Part shown: piece after piece, positions 1-7,391 of the stretch
Layout: each line of letters opens with the position of its first letter
Numbering within the stretch: position 1 is the first letter of the stretch
From: Gemmatimonas aurantiaca
GTDB taxonomy: Bacteria; Gemmatimonadota; Gemmatimonadetes; Gemmatimonadales; Gemmatimonadaceae
Assembly (NCBI RefSeq): GCF_037190085.1
Contig: NZ_JBBCJO010000005.1
Coordinates: 186,001-250,000, forward strand
Length of the DNA: 64,000 bases
Reading direction: 5' to 3'
Notes under the pieces: generated by a model
Seen by the model: the letters and a program-made list of their open reading frames with translations, nothing else
The model's database searches: none
What the model was told of the DNA's origin: nothing
Translations under genes and position numbers: made by a program

Positions 1-16
1 ATTCCGGATCACACGC

Positions 17-1486
17 ATGAGTGACGACAAGAAGCTGACCACCCGCGCCGAGAACTTCAGCGATTGGTACAACGAACTCGTTCTCCGCGCCGAACTGGCC
101 GACTATTCGCCGGTGCGCGGCTGTATGGTGATCCGGCCGTGGGGCTATGGCATCTGGGAGCGCATGCAGCGCGCGCTGGACGACATGTTCAAGGCCACGG
201 GCCATGTGAACGCGTACTTCCCGCTGTTCATTCCCGAGAGCTTCCTGTCGAAGGAGGCGGAGCACGTGGAAGGGTTCGCGCCCGAGTGCGCGGTCGTCAC
301 GCACGGCGGCGGCAAGCAGCTCGAGGAGCGGCTGGTGGTGCGTCCCACGTCGGAAACGATCATCTACTCGATGTTCGCCAAGTGGGTGCAGAGCTATCGT
401 GATCTGCCCTTGCTGTACAATCAGTGGGCCAACGTGGTGCGCTGGGAAATGCGCACGCGTCTCTTCCTGCGCACCATGGAGTTCCTGTGGCAGGAAGGGC
501 ACACCGCGCACGCCACGCACGACGAAGCCGAAGCCGAGACGCGACGCATGCTGGGGGTGTATCGCACGTTCATGGAAGAATACATGGCCATGCCCGTGAT
601 CACCGGCCAGAAGACGGAGGCGGAGAAGTTCGCCGGCGCGCTGCGCACGTACTGCACGGAAGCGATGATGCAGGACAACAAGGCCCTGCAGGCCGGCACG
701 TCGCACAATCTCGGACAGAATTTCGCGAAGGCGTTCGATCTCACCTTCCAGAACGAAGCGGGTCAGCAGGATCATGCGTGGAACACCAGCTGGGGCGTCT
801 CCACGCGCATGATCGGCGGACTGGTGATGACACACAGCGACGACGCGGGCCTGCGCCTGCCGCCGCGTCTGGCGCCCACCCAGATGGTGATCGTGCCCAT
901 CTGGAAGACCGACGAGGAACGTGCGGCCACCATCGAGGCGGCGAAGCGGATTGCCGAGGAACTGGGCAGCTTCAAGCGTCCCGATCACGAACGGATCCGC
1001 GTGCATGTGGATGATCGCATCGGCATCAAACCCGGCGCGAAGTACTATCACTGGGAGTTGCGCGGCGTGCCGCTCCGCATGGAGATCGGACCGCGCGACC
1101 TGGCGTCCTCGAGTGGCATGCTGGTGCGCCGCGACACCCGCGAGAAGCGGTCCATCGCGTTCGACACTCTGCGCACCGAACTGCCGGTGATTCTCGAAAC
1201 CATCCAGGCGGACATGCTGGCCGCGGCACGGGCCCGTCTCGAAGCCAACAGCATCCGCGAACGCATCAGCTACGATCGGTTCAAGGAGATCATGGATGGC
1301 CCGGGTGGTTTCGTGTATGCCGGCTGGAACGGCGACCCGGCAGTGGAACAGCGTGTGAAGGAAGAGACGAAGGCCACCATCCGGTGCATTCCGGATGCGG
1401 AGTTCCGTTCGCCGGAAGCGCCCACCACCTGCATGGTGACGGGTGAGCCGGCGAAGTACGAAGTCGTGTGGGCACGTTCGTACTGA
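17..1486 (+). CDS. proS: Prolyl-tRNA synthetase, archaeal/eukaryote-type (type 3)
   Basis: Cytoplasmic class II aminoacyl-tRNA synthetase that charges tRNA-Pro. The 489-residue length and the C-terminal end WARSY fit the short ProRS type without the bacterial editing insertion domain. Motif 1 is around residues 36-75 (CMVIRPWGYG), motif 2 around 140-165 (RWEMRTRLFLRTMEFLWQEG), and the motif 3 region lies near 260-290 (TRMIGGLVMTHSDDAGLRLP). The anticodon-binding domain follows, and a C-terminal extension keeps only two obvious cysteines rather than a clear four-Cys zinc site. The ATG at 17 is the only sensible start; only 16 bases of upstream sequence are in the window, so promoter and operon context are unknown. 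lysA follows after 81 bases. Assignment is secure by family motifs. Confidence 0.96.
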   Translation: MSDDKKLTTRAENFSDWYNELVLRAELADYSPVRGCMVIRPWGYGIWERMQRALDDMFKATGHVNAYFPLFIPESFLSKEAEHVEGFAPECAVVTHGGGKQLEERLVVRPTSETIIYSMFAKWVQSYRDLPLLYNQWANVVRWEMRTRLFLRTMEFLWQEGHTAHATHDEAEAETRRMLGVYRTFMEEYMAMPVITGQKTEAEKFAGALRTYCTEAMMQDNKALQAGTSHNLGQNFAKAFDLTFQNEAGQQDHAWNTSWGVSTRMIGGLVMTHSDDAGLRLPPRLAPTQMVIVPIWKTDEERAATIEAAKRIAEELGSFKRPDHERIRVHVDDRIGIKPGAKYYHWELRGVPLRMEIGPRDLASSSGMLVRRDTREKRSIAFDTLRTELPVILETIQADMLAAARARLEANSIRERISYDRFKEIMDGPGGFVYAGWNGDPAVEQRVKEETKATIRCIPDAEFRSPEAPTTCMVTGEPAKYEVVWARSY

Positions 1487-1567
1487 CGTACCAGAGACGT
1501 TCAAGACACGTACGACATACGTACGGCACGCGGTCCGAACGCGCACTGATCACGCACTCCACCACTC

Positions 1568-2839
1568 ATGTCTTCCACCGGATTCGATCGTCGGAGCGGC
1601 GTCCTGCACGCTGAGGGCGTCCCGTTACCGACGATTGCGGCAGCCGTTGGCACACCCGCCTATGTGTATTGCGCCGGCACCATCCGGGCGCGCTACCAGC
1701 GACTCGCGCGGGCGTTCGAAGGCATTCCGCATCGCATTCACTTCGCGATGAAGGCCAACTCCACGCTGGCCGTGCTCCGGCTGTTGCAGGAACTCGGCGC
1801 CGGCGTCGACATCGTATCGGGCGGCGAACTCTTCCGCGCCCGCGAAGCCGGATTCGAAGGGCGCGATGTGGTGTTCAGCGGCGTGGGCAAGACGGTGCAG
1901 GAAATCGAGCAGGCGCTCGATGATCGTGTACTGCTGATCAACGTGGAATCGGAAGCCGAACTCGTGACCATCGATGCGGTGGCGGCGAGAAAGGGCGTCA
2001 TGGCGCCGATCGCCATCCGCGTGAACCCCGAAGTCACCGTCGAGACGCCGCACGCGTACATCAAGACGGGGGAGAAGGGGCAGAAGTTCGGCATCCCGCG
2101 CGACGATATCTCGCGGCTGGTCGGCCTCATTCGCGAACTGCCCCATGTCACGTTGCGCGGACTGGGCATGCACCTCGGTTCGCAGATCGGCAACGCCGAT
2201 CCGTTGCGTGATGCCCTGCCGCGGCTGCTCGCCGCCGTGGAAACGGCGCGGTCCGAAGGGCACGATGTGCGTTACCTCGATGTCGGCGGCGGCCTGTCGG
2301 TGCCGTACGAAGCGGGTGAGCATGATGCCGATGTGGAGGACTACGCGGCACTTGTGCGCGCCGCCGGCCTCGAGACGGGGCTGACCCTGCTGCTCGAACC
2401 TGGACGTTACATCGTGGCCGAATCCGGTGCGCTCCTCACCCGGGTGCTGTATCGCAAGCATGCCGCGGGCAAGGATTTTGTCGTGACCGATGCCGGCATG
2501 AACGATCTGATCCGGCCGGCCCTGTACCAGGCCTATCATGCCATCGAGGCGGTGGTGGATACCCCGCGCACCATCACGGCCGACGTGGTCGGACCCATCT
2601 GCGAGTCCGGCGACTTCTTCGCAAAGCACCGGGACCTTCCCGATGTGGCGGCCGACGACCTGCTGGTCATCCGGACCGCCGGTGCGTACGGCTACACGAT
2701 GACCTCGAACTACAACTCCCGTCCCCGGCCCGTCGAAGTGCTCGCGGACGGGGATCGGTTTGCCATCATCACGGAACGCGAGCGCTACGAGGATCTCGTG
2801 CGACTCGAACGTGCTCATCTCCAGTGGAGAACCATCTGA
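1568..2839 (+). CDS. lysA: Diaminopimelate decarboxylase
   Basis: PLP enzyme of fold type III that decarboxylates meso-diaminopimelate to lysine, the last step of lysine synthesis. The Schiff-base lysine is K62 in HFAMKANS. The glycine-rich phosphate-binding segments are YLDVGGGLSVPY and LLEPGRYIVAESG, and the C-terminal active-site motif is CESGDFFAKHRDLP. The 423-residue length is normal for LysA. The ATG at 1568 begins directly before the family-typical N-terminus. The stop codon overlaps the ATG of the next gene (TGATG), so the phosphodiesterase and guaA downstream are probably translated from the same message. Confidence 0.96.
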   Translation: MSSTGFDRRSGVLHAEGVPLPTIAAAVGTPAYVYCAGTIRARYQRLARAFEGIPHRIHFAMKANSTLAVLRLLQELGAGVDIVSGGELFRAREAGFEGRDVVFSGVGKTVQEIEQALDDRVLLINVESEAELVTIDAVAARKGVMAPIAIRVNPEVTVETPHAYIKTGEKGQKFGIPRDDISRLVGLIRELPHVTLRGLGMHLGSQIGNADPLRDALPRLLAAVETARSEGHDVRYLDVGGGLSVPYEAGEHDADVEDYAALVRAAGLETGLTLLLEPGRYIVAESGALLTRVLYRKHAAGKDFVVTDAGMNDLIRPALYQAYHAIEAVVDTPRTITADVVGPICESGDFFAKHRDLPDVAADDLLVIRTAGAYGYTMTSNYNSRPRPVEVLADGDRFAIITERERYEDLVRLERAHLQWRTI

Positions 2840-3351
2840 TGCGTATCGGCTTGTTGTCGGATACTCACGACCGTGTGCCGGCCGTTCGTGCCTTGCTGGA
2901 CCAGATGGTGCAGGGCGGTGTGTCGCTGGTCATGCACGCCGGGGACTACTGCTCGCCGTTCTCGTTGCAGCCCTTCCAGGATCTGTCGTTGCCGCTGCTC
3001 GGGGTCTTTGGCCGCAATGACGGGGATCGTGACGCACTCGTGGCCGCGGCCAACACCGGCTTCGGCGCCACCGAACTGTTCGAGTCGCCCCATTCGTTCG
3101 ATCTGGGCGGCAAGTCGGTGCTGCTCATTCACGATCTCGCGGAAGTGCATCAGCGTTCCATCGATGGACACGAGGTGATCGTGCACGGATTCACGCACGT
3201 GCCGGAGATGAAATCGCGTGGGGATTCTCTGCTGGTCAATCCCGGCGAAGGGTGTGGCTGGTTGCATGGCGCGCCGACCGGCGCGATTCTCGATCTCGAA
3301 ACCAAGGCGGTGGAGTTTCTCAAACTCACCGGCCCGGAGTGGAAGTACTGA
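2839..3351 (+). CDS. YfcE/MJ0936-family metallophosphodiesterase
   Basis: Small calcineurin-like phosphoesterase of 170 residues. The dinuclear metal site is visible as SDTHD near residue 7, HAGDYC near 36, GRND near 59 (a variant of GNCD/GNND), IHD near 97 and HGFTH near 115. Family members hydrolyse phosphodiesters, sometimes 2',3'-cyclic nucleotides, but the substrate here cannot be read from sequence. I chose ATG 2839 over the upstream ATG 2824: it overlaps the lysA stop by one base (TGATG), and the protein then starts with the family-typical MRIGLLSDTH. The stop likewise overlaps the guaA ATG, so it is the middle gene of a coupled trio. Confidence 0.85.
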   Translation: MRIGLLSDTHDRVPAVRALLDQMVQGGVSLVMHAGDYCSPFSLQPFQDLSLPLLGVFGRNDGDRDALVAAANTGFGATELFESPHSFDLGGKSVLLIHDLAEVHQRSIDGHEVIVHGFTHVPEMKSRGDSLLVNPGEGCGWLHGAPTGAILDLETKAVEFLKLTGPEWKY

Positions 3352-4892
3352 TGAACAGTCGTATCCTCATCCTCGATTGCGGCTCGCAGTTCACACAGCT
3401 CATTGCCCGCCGTGTGCGCGAGGCGCGTGTGTACTCGGAGATCCATCCGCCCACCAAGTCCCTCGACTGGATCCGGGCCTGGAAGCCCACCGGCATCATC
3501 CTGTCGGGTGGCCCGAGTTCCGTGACGGATGAGGGCGCGCCGACGGTGTCGCGGGCGCTGCTGGATATCGCCCCGGTGCTGGGCGTGTGTTACGGCATGC
3601 AGCTCATCGCGCATCTCGAAGGGGGCGCGGTGGTGGGTGGCGGTCGCCGCGAGTATGGCCGGGCCGAGGTCACCGTCGATGAAGCGTCCGGCATGTTTGC
3701 CGGCTTCGAGGGCGGCGAGAAGACCACGGTGTGGATGAGCCATGGCGATCATGTGGAGCAGGTGCCGCCGGGATACGTCCCGACGGCGCACAGCGGCAAC
3801 ACCTGCGCGGGCTTCCGCCACGTCAGCAAGCCCATTCACGCGGTGCAGTTCCACGCCGAGGTGCATCACACCGCGCGTGGCGCGGAGATCATCGAGAACT
3901 TCCTGTTCGACATCTGTCACTGCACGCCAGACTGGACGCCGGGGCATTTCATCGATCTCGAAGTGCAGAAGATCCGGGAGATGGTGGGCGATCGTCAGGT
4001 GATCTGCGGTCTTTCCGGCGGTGTCGATTCCAGTGTCGCCGCGGCGCTCGTGCACAAGGCCATCGGGGATCAGCTCACCTGCATCTTCGTGGACACCGGC
4101 CTGTTGCGTCTGCACGAGCGTGAGCAGGTGGAGCGCACGTTCCGCGCGCATCTGGGCATCAAGCTCATCACCGTGCGGGCCGAGGACCGGTTCCTGAATG
4201 CGCTGGCCGGTGAAGGGGATCCCGAGAAGAAGCGCAAGCTCATCGGCCACACGTTCATCGACGTGTTCGAGGATGCATCGGCCGATGCAGGGAAGGACGC
4301 CGCGTTCCTGGTGCAGGGCACGCTCTATCCCGATGTGATCGAATCGGTGAGCGCCAAGGGCGGTCCGTCGGCGACGATCAAGACGCACCACAACGTGGGC
4401 GGACTCAAGCCCGACATGAAGTTCAAGCTCATCGAGCCGTTGCGCGAACTGTTCAAGGACGAAGTGCGCAACGTGGGACGCGAACTCGGACTGCCGGAGG
4501 AAATGGTGGGGCGTCATCCGTTCCCCGGCCCGGGTCTCGCCATCCGCGTGCTCGGCGAGGTGACGCCACATGCGCTCGATGTGCTGCGGCGTGCCGACGC
4601 GATCTATCTCGAGGAGATCCGTGCGGCGGGTCTGTATCCCGACATCTGGCAGGCGTTCGCCGTGTTCCTGCCCGTGCGTTCGGTGGGCGTGATGGGCGAT
4701 GGCCGCACGTATGACAACGTGGTGGCGTTGCGCGCGGTGACGAGCACCGATGGCATGACGGCGGACTGGTTCCCGTTCCCGCACGATGTGCTGGCGCGGA
4801 TCTCCAATCGCATCATCAACGAAGTGGATGGCGTGAACCGCGTGGTGTACGACGTGAGCTCGAAGCCGCCGGCGACGATCGAGTGGGAGTGA
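3351..4892 (+). CDS. guaA: GMP synthase (glutamine-hydrolysing)
   Basis: Converts XMP to GMP with glutamine and ATP, in the cytoplasm. Domain order: class I glutamine amidotransferase (residues about 5-195, nucleophile C80 in GVCYGMQ, catalytic HAEV), ATP pyrophosphatase with the PP-loop GLSGGVDSS (about 222-230), and the C-terminal dimerisation domain ending in KPPATIEWE, a hallmark of GuaA. The 513-residue length is typical. The ATG at 3351 overlaps the previous stop (TGATG) and gives the standard N-terminus MNSRILILDCGSQ; in-frame codons further upstream are non-homologous. A stem-loop follows at 4907-4941. Confidence 0.97.
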   Translation: MNSRILILDCGSQFTQLIARRVREARVYSEIHPPTKSLDWIRAWKPTGIILSGGPSSVTDEGAPTVSRALLDIAPVLGVCYGMQLIAHLEGGAVVGGGRREYGRAEVTVDEASGMFAGFEGGEKTTVWMSHGDHVEQVPPGYVPTAHSGNTCAGFRHVSKPIHAVQFHAEVHHTARGAEIIENFLFDICHCTPDWTPGHFIDLEVQKIREMVGDRQVICGLSGGVDSSVAAALVHKAIGDQLTCIFVDTGLLRLHEREQVERTFRAHLGIKLITVRAEDRFLNALAGEGDPEKKRKLIGHTFIDVFEDASADAGKDAAFLVQGTLYPDVIESVSAKGGPSATIKTHHNVGGLKPDMKFKLIEPLRELFKDEVRNVGRELGLPEEMVGRHPFPGPGLAIRVLGEVTPHALDVLRRADAIYLEEIRAAGLYPDIWQAFAVFLPVRSVGVMGDGRTYDNVVALRAVTSTDGMTADWFPFPHDVLARISNRIINEVDGVNRVVYDVSSKPPATIEWE

Positions 4893-4906
4893 ATTGATGT
4901 CCGTGA

Positions 4907-4941
4907 TCGCGCTGCGCGAATTCTGTGATCGCGCAGCGCGA
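4907..4941 (+). terminator. Stem-loop after guaA, possible terminator
   Basis: A perfect 13-bp stem (4907-4919 with 4929-4941, core CGCGCTGCGCGA) closes a 9-nt loop, 14 bases past the guaA stop. No T-run follows, so if it terminates it may need Rho, or it may only protect the 3' end. The same sequence also reads as a direct repeat of GTGATCGCGC[T/A]GCGCGAA in two copies. Confidence 0.45.
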
Positions 4942-5021
4942 ACTCCGTAGCTCGAGGAACGCCCTTACCACAATGCAAATTCGCCCTGTAGCCGCCTTCG
5001 GCTGGGCGGCGGCATGGTCGA

Positions 5022-5165
5022 TCAGCCGCGTACGGCCCTGCGTTCCGCCATGTAGCGGCCAGGGGAAGTGCCGAGGGCTCTGCGGCACATGATCACGAAG
5101 CTGCCGACGCCAGGCGCTGGATGGGCAGCTGTTGCACGAACTCGGCCCGCAACAACACGACGGCA
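5022..5165 (-). pseudogene. AraC-family regulator, 3' remnant with frameshift
   Basis: Read on the minus strand, two adjacent frames each encode part of an AraC-type helix-turn-helix domain. One frame gives FVQQLPIQRLASAAS then a stop. The other, starting at 5099 and ending at the TGA at 5024-5022, gives FVIMCRRALGTSPGRYMAER. In intact AraC proteins the first piece corresponds to helix-turn-helix 1 (LPIxRLA) and the second to the family signature (FRRALGTSPGRYxxxR). About 20 codons between the two pieces appear lost along with the reading frame, and no N-terminal effector domain is present. The remnant abuts repeat copy A, suggesting that rearrangement at the repeat removed the rest. The similarity is judged by eye from the family pattern. 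Confidence 0.6.
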
Positions 5166-5167
5166 CG

Positions 5168-5236
5168 CAGCGCGGCGCCGTCGTTCGTCATGCCAAGCCG
5201 GCGTTCGTCATCTGTTGCTTGCGTGTACGAAATCGC
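5168..5236 (-). repeat. 69-bp inverted repeat, copy A, with tandem CGTTCGTCAT
   Basis: The reverse complement matches 7399-7467 at 61 of 69 positions with no gaps; all eight differences are transitions. Inside are two exact copies of CGTTCGTCAT at 5182-5191 and 5202-5211, spaced 20 bases start to start. That arrangement (a roughly 9-10-bp direct repeat, about two helical turns apart, with a GTTNGT core) resembles LytTR-type operators. It lies 85-115 bases upstream of the start codon at 5296. Confidence 0.8.
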
Positions 5237-5295
5237 GCCGCCTACCATGCTTCGTCGACAAACCGCGTCGGCACAAAGCATATCCGGAGCAATCC

Positions 5296-6465
5296 ATGAA
5301 GTGGGCCGCTGGATCTTTCTCTCTCGTGTTCACCGCCGCCATCGTCGTCTGCGCGGGATGCGCCAATCGAGGTTCGCCGGCGCCACGCACCACATGGGTC
5401 GCGCAGCGCGCGGCCGCGCTGGACGCCGGCGTGCCGGCCATCATTCGCTCGCGCCGCATCGCGGGCGCTGGCGTCGCGCTCATTCGCGACGGGCGCCTCG
5501 CATGGACTGGCTACTACGGCGAGCAGGGCCCTGGCGTGCCCGCTTCCCGCACGACGATGTTCAATACCGCCTCGCTGGCCAAGTCGATCACCGCGGAGAC
5601 CGCGGTGCGGCTGGCATCCGCCGGCATGCTGTCGCTGGACGAACCGATTGCGGCCTGGTACCTGGAGCCCGATCTCGCCGACGATCCGCGCTACGCGCGG
5701 CTGACGCCGCGCATCATCCTGTCGCACCGGTCCGGATTGCTCAACTGGGAGTACCAGTACAAAAACAAGAAGCTGGCCTTCGTCGCCGATCCCGGCACGC
5801 GCTTCGGCTATTCCGGGGCAGCCTACGACATCCTGGCGAAATTCCTGGAGAAGAAGTCCGGCCTGGGGTTCGACGACCTGGTGTCGAAGACGGTGTTCGA
5901 GCCGCTGGGTATGACGCACACGTCCATGCGCCGCCGCGCTTCAATCGACGCGCTGGTGACGACGCCGATGAACGCCGACGGCGTGTATGAGGCCCCTTAC
6001 ACCACCACGCAGCGCGATTGGCATCACGGATCGTGGAGTTCGGCATCCGACCTGTTCGTCACGCTCGAAGACTATTCGAAATTCCTCATCGACGTGATGA
6101 ACGGCCACGCGGTGTCGATAGCGCTGGCGCGCGAACGGTTTGTCGTGGAATCGTCGTTTGCCGGTGCCGAGGAATGGGCGTGCATGGCAGAAGCGGGCCT
6201 GGTCTGCCCGAATCCCTATGGCTTCGGTCTTGGCTGGATCGTGTTCGACTACGGCCCACACAAACTGGTCTGGGGAGGCGGCAACGATTCCGGTGAGAAC
6301 GCCCTCGTCCATTTCTCGCCGGACAAGCCCGGTGACGCGGTGGTGATCTTCATCAACGGCGGCAACGGCGTGGTCGCCTCGCTCGATATCGCCGAACTGA
6401 TCGATCGCGACCAGCCGCTGGTGTCTTATCTGCATCAGCTCGTCGATCGTCACCGCCGTCAATGA
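5296..6465 (+). CDS. Serine beta-lactamase-family (class C-like) lipoprotein
   Basis: Penicillin-binding-like serine hydrolase (PF00144 type) of 389 residues. A short basic N-terminus, a hydrophobic stretch and a lipobox CAGC with C22 predict a lipoprotein. The active-site S-x-x-K is S93-LA-K96 (TASLAKS). The tyrosine motif is Y172-S-G instead of the more usual YxN, and a K/H-x-G-like motif occurs late as VWGGGNDSG. Members can be beta-lactamases, D-aminopeptidases or esterases; the substrate is not predictable. ATG 5296 has GGAG eight bases upstream and starts exactly at the signal peptide; the in-frame extension upstream is non-coding repeat. The stop overlaps the next gene by four bases (ATGA). 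Confidence 0.85.
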   Translation: MKWAAGSFSLVFTAAIVVCAGCANRGSPAPRTTWVAQRAAALDAGVPAIIRSRRIAGAGVALIRDGRLAWTGYYGEQGPGVPASRTTMFNTASLAKSITAETAVRLASAGMLSLDEPIAAWYLEPDLADDPRYARLTPRIILSHRSGLLNWEYQYKNKKLAFVADPGTRFGYSGAAYDILAKFLEKKSGLGFDDLVSKTVFEPLGMTHTSMRRRASIDALVTTPMNADGVYEAPYTTTQRDWHHGSWSSASDLFVTLEDYSKFLIDVMNGHAVSIALARERFVVESSFAGAEEWACMAEAGLVCPNPYGFGLGWIVFDYGPHKLVWGGGNDSGENALVHFSPDKPGDAVVIFINGGNGVVASLDIAELIDRDQPLVSYLHQLVDRHRRQ

Positions 6466-7391
6466 TTTTGTCAGCGCTGCGGAACCCGCACGATCCAGGA
6501 TCGCCGCCGAGGATCGCCGTGACTGCCCGCTCCCACCCTATCGCCTCCTTCCTCGCGCTGACGCTGGCGATCAGTTCGATCTTCTATGCGCTCATCATCG
6601 GCACGGGGCATACCGGTGGCGCTCGCGGGGCTTACGCGACGGGCCTGATGTGGTGCCCTGGCATCGCGGCGTTGCTGACCTGCCGGCTGTGCCGGATTCC
6701 GCTGCGCTCGCTCGGATGGCAATGGGGAGCGTGGCGCTGGCAATGGCTTGCCTACGCGATGCCGCTGACGTATGCCGCGTGCGCCTACGCGGTCGTCTGG
6801 TTCTTCGGCTACGGTGATTTTCCCGACCCGGCCTTCGTCGCGTGGACACGCAGGGGACTTGGCTGGACCAGCGCACCGGACTGGCTGGTGCTGGCTGGCG
6901 GCTTCATGCTCGTTGCGACGACCGGCATGGTCGCCAGTTCAGCGCAGGCGTTGGGCGAGGAGATCGGCTGGCGTGGATTCCTGACGCCGCACATGACCGG
7001 GCAGTACGGCGAGGTGCGCGGCGCGCTGCTGACCGGCGCGCTGTGGGCCGCATGGCACCTGCCCATCCTGCTGTTCGCCGACTACCACAGCAAAACGCCC
7101 TGGTGGTACGGGCTCGGCTGCTTCACCGTGATGGTGCTCGGCATGAGCGTCATCATGGCCTGGCTCAGATCGCGTTCCGGCAGCCTCTGGACCGGCGTCG
7201 TCTTCCATGCCAGTCACAATCTGTTCATCCAGGGCTTTTTCACGCCGGCGACGCGGGCGCGCGGTATGTTCACGTCGTTCGCGATCGACGAGTTCGGATT
7301 TGCCGTGCCCTTGATGGTGGGGCTGCTGGCGCTGAGTTTACTCGCCGTGCGGAAGGCCGGACCGGTGCGACAGGATGATACGCGACGGTGA
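6462..7391 (+). CDS. CPBP-family intramembrane metalloprotease
   Basis: Multi-pass membrane protein of 309 residues with the CAAX-protease/bacteriocin-processing (Abi, PF02517) signature: EEIGWRGF (EExxxR) near residue 166, HLPILLF (H near 195) and FHASHNLF (HxxxN) near 248. About seven hydrophobic segments are visible. These zinc-independent-looking glutamate proteases process peptides or protect against self-made bacteriocins, but many have no known substrate. It is coupled to the preceding serine hydrolase by an ATGA overlap, and the histidine-kinase gene begins just before its end, so the four genes 5296-9125 read as one cassette. Confidence 0.85.
   Translation: MILSALRNPHDPGSPPRIAVTARSHPIASFLALTLAISSIFYALIIGTGHTGGARGAYATGLMWCPGIAALLTCRLCRIPLRSLGWQWGAWRWQWLAYAMPLTYAACAYAVVWFFGYGDFPDPAFVAWTRRGLGWTSAPDWLVLAGGFMLVATTGMVASSAQALGEEIGWRGFLTPHMTGQYGEVRGALLTGALWAAWHLPILLFADYHSKTPWWYGLGCFTVMVLGMSVIMAWLRSRSGSLWTGVVFHASHNLFIQGFFTPATRARGMFTSFAIDEFGFAVPLMVGLLALSLLAVRKAGPVRQDDTRR

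Larger units (their letters stand above)
4942..5295. other. Non-coding stretch between guaA and the beta-lactamase-family gene
   Basis: About 350 bases without an intact gene. From left to right it holds a short hairpin (4991-4996 with 5005-5010), the frameshifted tail of an AraC-type regulator on the minus strand (5022-5165), the inverted repeat copy A with its tandem CGTTCGTCAT elements (5168-5236), and the promoter/RBS region of the gene starting at 5296. I see no tRNA or other RNA gene in it. Confidence 0.6.

Noticed and set aside
1487..1567. Several CGTACG/ACGTAC words between proS and lysA
   Set aside because: Short, irregularly spaced and without a clear hairpin; could be chance.
3150..4784. 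A 544-codon minus-strand open frame opposite guaA
   Set aside because: Antisense shadow of a certain gene; typical GC-rich artefact.
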